This document shows positions 6,234 through 9,992 of a stretch of DNA of 9,992 nucleotides, piece after piece. The translations under genes and the position numbers were made by a program. This DNA comes from Desulfobacterales bacterium (GTDB taxonomy: Bacteria > Desulfobacterota > Desulfobacteria > Desulfobacterales > JASFBJ01). The stretch is from contig JASFBJ010000127.1 of assembly GCA_030149585.1 (NCBI GenBank), positions 1-9,992 of the forward strand. Direction: 5' to 3'. Under the pieces are notes generated by a model, which saw only the letters and a list, made by a program, of their open reading frames with translations, was not told the DNA's origin and did no database searches. How positions within the stretch are numbered: the stretch's first letter is position 1; each line of letters begins with the position of its first letter.

Positions 6234-7685
6234 ATGTTAAAAAAAACAATTTTAATATTGGTTTTTTTATTTATTGCCGTATCAGCCAGAGCCGAATGGA
6301 TTGATGATTGGGTTCAGCAAAAAACATCTTCCGGTGCCAGCTATCTGGAAGGACAAAAAAGAGGTTTTGCGTCAGCCGGATCAATGTCAATGCGCTGGAA
6401 GCACGGCATTGATTATCCGATTACCGTGCAAAAACCGATGATCAAGGCAGGGTGCGGTGGAATCGATCTGTTTTTAGGCGGGGTAAGCTTTATGGATGCG
6501 GATTATATGGTTGATAGACTTGAAAATATGATTTCTGCAGCACCGGCGGTTGCTTTTCAGATAGCCTTGAAGACTTTATCGGAACAGCTTGCCACAACTT
6601 TGTCAGAATTTACTGCTATAACCGACAGATTAAACCAGCTTCAATTTGATGATTGTAAGGCGACCAAGGCTATTATTACAACCGGTATAGATTCTTTTAA
6701 AGCAGGGGAAATTCGGACGGAAGCTCTGGCAGATTATTCCAATAGCTCAGGACTGACCGATCTTTACAAAACATTTAAAAACGATACCAGCGGTAAAACC
6801 ACTTCCCAGGCCGCCAGTGCGGTGGGGAGCAGTGAAAACAATTTAGTCAGCAACTGCCCTGCCACTTTAAAACAAGTCTTTTTTACAGATGGCTACCTCC
6901 TGGATCATCTTGCCGGTTTAAAAAGTTATTCCATGGATTTTGCTAAACTGATGCGCGGTTTTTTTGGGGACGTGATGATCAATACTTCCAGCGGAGGTAT
7001 TGATTATCATCATTTTGGACCATGCGGTAATCCTCCGGAACATATCATCGATCTTATTTTAGATAATGATCTTGAATATCGGAATAATGCAGGATCATGT
7101 GTTCCTTTAAACAATATTACCATTGACGGTATTTCATACAGCAGTCTAAACGACTGGGTTTTTCAGATGCTTTACAGTATCACTCAAAACATTGCTGCGG
7201 GAACTCCATTGTCGGCTGGTCAAGAAAATTTGTTAAATACCATTTCACTACCAGTAAAAAATGCAATTAATAATGATCTTATTATTTATGGAGGTAATAA
7301 TCCTGCTGATTTTACTCTGATTGCAAGTATGTATTCTAAAATTGTCAGCATTAGTTATGCTTATGCCATAATCAAAGATTTTTATAATCAGGTCCACGAA
7401 ACCCTCTCTTTGGTTGAGACTGTAATCAATAACCAGGCTGGGGCCGAACTTAATAATTGTAAAGCTGAACTGGCTCGTATTCCATACAACCTTTTAAAAA
7501 ACATGAAACAGGATTTGATTGGATATATATATATAGCACAAAAAGATTATTCTATTCAGCTTGAAGATTTAATAAAACATTTTGAGTTTGCCAAACGGGT
7601 GAAGCAATCAGGAAAGAGCGTTAATGATATGTTAAGTGCTCAAACAGGAAGTTCTCTTTTATTTAAACGGATGGGAAAAGAATAA
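6234..7685 (+). CDS. traH: TraH, periplasmic pilus assembly/retraction protein
   Basis: TraH is an F-type-specific protein exported to the periplasm. In F it works with TraF, TraW, TraU and TrbI on pilus extension and retraction. The product is 483 residues (F TraH about 458). It has a clear Sec signal peptide (residues 1-20, cleavage after ARA before EW). The N-terminal family pattern follows: SGASYLEGQKRGFASAGSMSMRW, then AGCGGIDLFLGGVSFMD (from residue 72), then a long helical region with a coiled-coil-like segment (LSEQLATTLSEFTAITDRLNQL). Six cysteines (74, 141, 208, 264, 289, 409) suggest disulfides and hence a Dsb-type partner. The ribosome site is weak (AGGG at 6221-6224). The gene lies 5 bp after traC and 1 bp before traG. 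The traH-traG pairing matches F. Confidence 0.95.
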   Translation: MLKKTILILVFLFIAVSARAEWIDDWVQQKTSSGASYLEGQKRGFASAGSMSMRWKHGIDYPITVQKPMIKAGCGGIDLFLGGVSFMDADYMVDRLENMISAAPAVAFQIALKTLSEQLATTLSEFTAITDRLNQLQFDDCKATKAIITTGIDSFKAGEIRTEALADYSNSSGLTDLYKTFKNDTSGKTTSQAASAVGSSENNLVSNCPATLKQVFFTDGYLLDHLAGLKSYSMDFAKLMRGFFGDVMINTSSGGIDYHHFGPCGNPPEHIIDLILDNDLEYRNNAGSCVPLNNITIDGISYSSLNDWVFQMLYSITQNIAAGTPLSAGQENLLNTISLPVKNAINNDLIIYGGNNPADFTLIASMYSKIVSISYAYAIIKDFYNQVHETLSLVETVINNQAGAELNNCKAELARIPYNLLKNMKQDLIGYIYIAQKDYSIQLEDLIKHFEFAKRVKQSGKSVNDMLSAQTGSSLLFKRMGKE

Positions 7686-7686
7686 G

Positions 7687-9992
7687 ATGCAAACAAAAAA
7701 AATGATTCAATATTTTACTTTTTTAAGTCTGTTTTTTGTATCATCAGCCTGGGCAGATATTCCAGACAGCTTTAAAGTTTATAATGTTTGGAATCAGTTT
7801 AATGCAACCGTCAACGCCTTTCAGAAATTAGCTCTAATAATGGCGGACAATAATTATGAAGGCTTATTTTTTAGTATGTTTGTGTTGGGCCTGGTTGCAA
7901 GCGGCCTTATAGCCGTTTCCAAAGGCATTTTTCAGGGAGGAAACCCTTTTTATCTCTGGATGTCGAGTTTAGGTGTTTTTGTGGCCGGAGCGATAATTTA
8001 TGCATCTTTTATCCGTTCAACCACGACCATTACTATTTATGACGAGGTTCTCAATGAAATGATGGTTGTTCCGGATATTCCAGACGGAGTGGCGCTTATA
8101 GCCGGTTTTGCGAACAAGATAGAAACTGGTTTGATCGAAATGATATGGACTGCTGGAGATCCAAGATCATACAGGGAAAACGCAGGAGGCCTGGCTTATA
8201 ATATATTCACTAAAGCATTCCAGGGGGGTGTCGATCTCACACGCTGCGGAACGGACGGAAAATATATGAATATTTCTCTTGCCAGATATACCAAGGATTG
8301 TTTTCTTCGTGAAATTGGCCGCCCTGGAACCTCCCTGGACGTTAATGATATTAATGATAACACGGATTTTATGCCGCTTTACGCCCTGGCAGGGAATCCC
8401 GCTCTTCACACTGTATGGTATGATAAGGCTAATAAAACCGGCCAAACCTGTACCTGCCGTCAAGCCTGGATCAATTTATCCGGTTTCTTAAATACTCTTA
8501 CATCGACCAATAGCTGTGTCCAAAAATTTTGGAAAGAAAGATGTTCCCGGGCCGGTCTGGGAGGATACAGCAGCGTTGGATCGGGCCAGAACTTAAGACT
8601 GATTTGTGAAAACAAGGCATCTAATTTCGTTAGCAATTATATACTCGGAGGTGCCGGAACATCAGCTTCGATGATTATGCGGCAGATTCTGATTGGTCAT
8701 CATATATGGGATGTGATCACCGAACGTCCGGCAGAGGAGGCTATTTCCAGGCTTGGAGGCCGGTCGGCAGGTTTAAGTATGCTCGGCATGGGTATTCTAA
8801 GTAATGAGTGGATACCAATTATACGGAGTGTTTCGTTTTGTATTTTTATAGGTCTAATCCCCTTTGTCTGTTTATTGATTCCTACTCCCCTTTGTTTTCG
8901 GGCAATTTCTTTTATATTCGGGATTTTTGTATTTTTAACCTCATGGGGAATATGTGATGCCCTGGTGCATAGTTTTGCCATGGACAAGACACTTGACCTT
9001 TTAGATGAAATCAGGAATTTCAGGCTAGGCTTAAACAGTGTTATATTGTTTGAAAGCGATTCTCAAAAAGCCCTGGCTGTATTTGGGGCAGCCAGATGGT
9101 CTGCCATGATGCTGGCAGGTTCCATGAGCATGATGCTTGTAAAATTTGGCGGAGCTACTTTCGGCCATTTTGCCGGACGCATGATGGCGGCCGGATCTGC
9201 CGCATCATCCGCTGGCGGGCTCGGCGGGCTGTCCCCCCAGGAAACCAATTCATTTATGAGATCACAGATTGAGACCGGTCCCATGATGACTTATGCCAAC
9301 CATAATTATAAAGATTCCATTGGTTCTGGAGCTTATGGTGCTCAAACCAGTATTAAAACAGCAACCGGCACCATGGGTGCCATGGGAGGAAATGCGGTTA
9401 CGGCAGGTGCAGCCATGGGCGGAGCTAATGTTTTTAAGAACCGGGAAAGTGTAGGGCATGGTGATGCGGTGGGCCGGGCAGAAAATATTGATGGTGACTT
9501 TATTAATAAAAATGCTGAAAGAACCGTAGGTAATCAATCCGGATGGATACAAGGTGTTGAGGCTCAAGGGGGAGGTGTTTCGATGACTTCCCGCCTTGAA
9601 GGTTCAACGAGTGGAGCCAGCTCCGAGGCTGCAGCTGATTTTCAGTCGAAGCATGGAATTAATGCGGTGGGTGATGTGGCATATCGAAATCAATTAAACA
9701 CTGCGGCTAAACAGACTGCAATCAAGGCAAGAGATGAAATAGCAGGCAGCGGCAGTATCAGCTCTGGCACTTTACAGGGTATGCAGCTGATTGATAGTGA
9801 TTCTCAGGGCGGCCATACAATGATGAACAGGCACCTGCAGGGAATGGAATTCACGCCTGCGCCAGGAAAAGAAACAAATAATATAGCCGGATATTTTGGC
9901 ATACAGTCAGGAGATATAGCCGGAAAATCTGTCAGAATGTCAGGGTATTTTGACAATAATGGCGGATTAAAAATGTCTATGATGGATGCCAA
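7687..9992 (+). CDS. traG: TraG, mating-pair stabilisation protein (N-terminal 768 codons; runs off the window)
   Basis: In F, TraG acts in pilus assembly through its N-terminal part and in mating-pair stabilisation and entry exclusion through its periplasmic C-terminal part. The frame is open from ATG7687 to the edge with no stop (F TraG about 938). Residues 6-23 form a likely signal peptide ending AWA/D. Membrane segments follow at about 59-78, 94-110, 382-400, 406-427 and 469-487. The TraG_N match is clear: YNVWNQFNATVNAF near the start, LARYTKDCFLREI, a TCTCRQAW stretch, and TSASMIMRQILIGHHIW, equivalent to SASQIMRQNVTMNAL in F. Seven cysteines lie at 187-307. From about 500 the protein is Gly/Ala/Ser/Met-rich and soluble, as in the F C-terminal domain. 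It starts 1 bp after the traH stop with a weak ribosome site. Confidence 0.93.
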   Translation, partial: MQTKKMIQYFTFLSLFFVSSAWADIPDSFKVYNVWNQFNATVNAFQKLALIMADNNYEGLFFSMFVLGLVASGLIAVSKGIFQGGNPFYLWMSSLGVFVAGAIIYASFIRSTTTITIYDEVLNEMMVVPDIPDGVALIAGFANKIETGLIEMIWTAGDPRSYRENAGGLAYNIFTKAFQGGVDLTRCGTDGKYMNISLARYTKDCFLREIGRPGTSLDVNDINDNTDFMPLYALAGNPALHTVWYDKANKTGQTCTCRQAWINLSGFLNTLTSTNSCVQKFWKERCSRAGLGGYSSVGSGQNLRLICENKASNFVSNYILGGAGTSASMIMRQILIGHHIWDVITERPAEEAISRLGGRSAGLSMLGMGILSNEWIPIIRSVSFCIFIGLIPFVCLLIPTPLCFRAISFIFGIFVFLTSWGICDALVHSFAMDKTLDLLDEIRNFRLGLNSVILFESDSQKALAVFGAARWSAMMLAGSMSMMLVKFGGATFGHFAGRMMAAGSAASSAGGLGGLSPQETNSFMRSQIETGPMMTYANHNYKDSIGSGAYGAQTSIKTATGTMGAMGGNAVTAGAAMGGANVFKNRESVGHGDAVGRAENIDGDFINKNAERTVGNQSGWIQGVEAQGGGVSMTSRLEGSTSGASSEAAADFQSKHGINAVGDVAYRNQLNTAAKQTAIKARDEIAGSGSISSGTLQGMQLIDSDSQGGHTMMNRHLQGMEFTPAPGKETNNIAGYFGIQSGDIAGKSVRMSGYFDNNGGLKMSMMDA

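Noticed and set aside
7525..7540. Short TA dinucleotide repeat
   Set aside because: It encodes IYIYI within traH and is too short to be a meaningful repeat or origin element.
8167..8463. Open frames on both strands within 8167-8491
   Set aside because: These overlap the recognisable TraG_N coding frame, which is open without interruption from 7687 to the right edge.

Overview
The window is a single co-directional block (+ strand throughout) carrying most of the structural core of an F-type (MPF-F) conjugative type IV secretion system. In order it holds traL, traE, traK, traB, traV, traC, traH and the first 768 codons of traG, which runs off the right edge. The host must be diderm, because the block encodes an outer-membrane lipoprotein (TraV), a secretin-like protein (TraK) and a VirB10-like trans-envelope protein (TraB). 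The AT-leaning composition with Lys/Ile/Asn-rich proteins would fit a Desulfobacterota-like or other non-enteric proteobacterial host. That taxonomic guess is inference only. The window alone cannot show whether the element is a plasmid or an integrative element.

Layout: positions 1-164 hold no clearly recognisable gene. This leader contains four consecutive inverted repeats (5-27, 30-49, 81-103, 113-141) and possibly the last 26 codons of an upstream gene. From 165 onward the genes are packed with gaps of 13 bp or less and with overlaps: 47 nt for traE/traK and an ATGA overlap for traV/traC. This is the signature of one polycistronic operon. Near-consensus AAGGA or AAAGGA ribosome sites fix the starts of traL, traB, traV and traC. 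Those of traE, traH and traG are weak, so these genes may rely on translational coupling.

How the parts fit together: TraL and TraE (VirB3-like and VirB8-like) belong to the inner-membrane part of the channel. TraK, TraB and TraV form the outer-membrane core complex, and TraC is the VirB4-type ATPase that powers pilus assembly. TraH is a periplasmic pilus extension/retraction factor, and TraG is the polytopic mating-pair stabilisation protein.

Main oddities: (1) TraK is about 145 residues longer than the F protein and carries an N-terminal SPOR-like (peptidoglycan-binding) domain ahead of the canonical TraK domain. (2) traC is followed directly by traH, so traW, traU, trbC, traN and traF are missing from their usual position, and no pilin gene (traA) is visible. 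(3) TraG has a predicted cleavable signal peptide and a cysteine-rich N-terminal periplasmic region. (4) The operon leader is densely structured.
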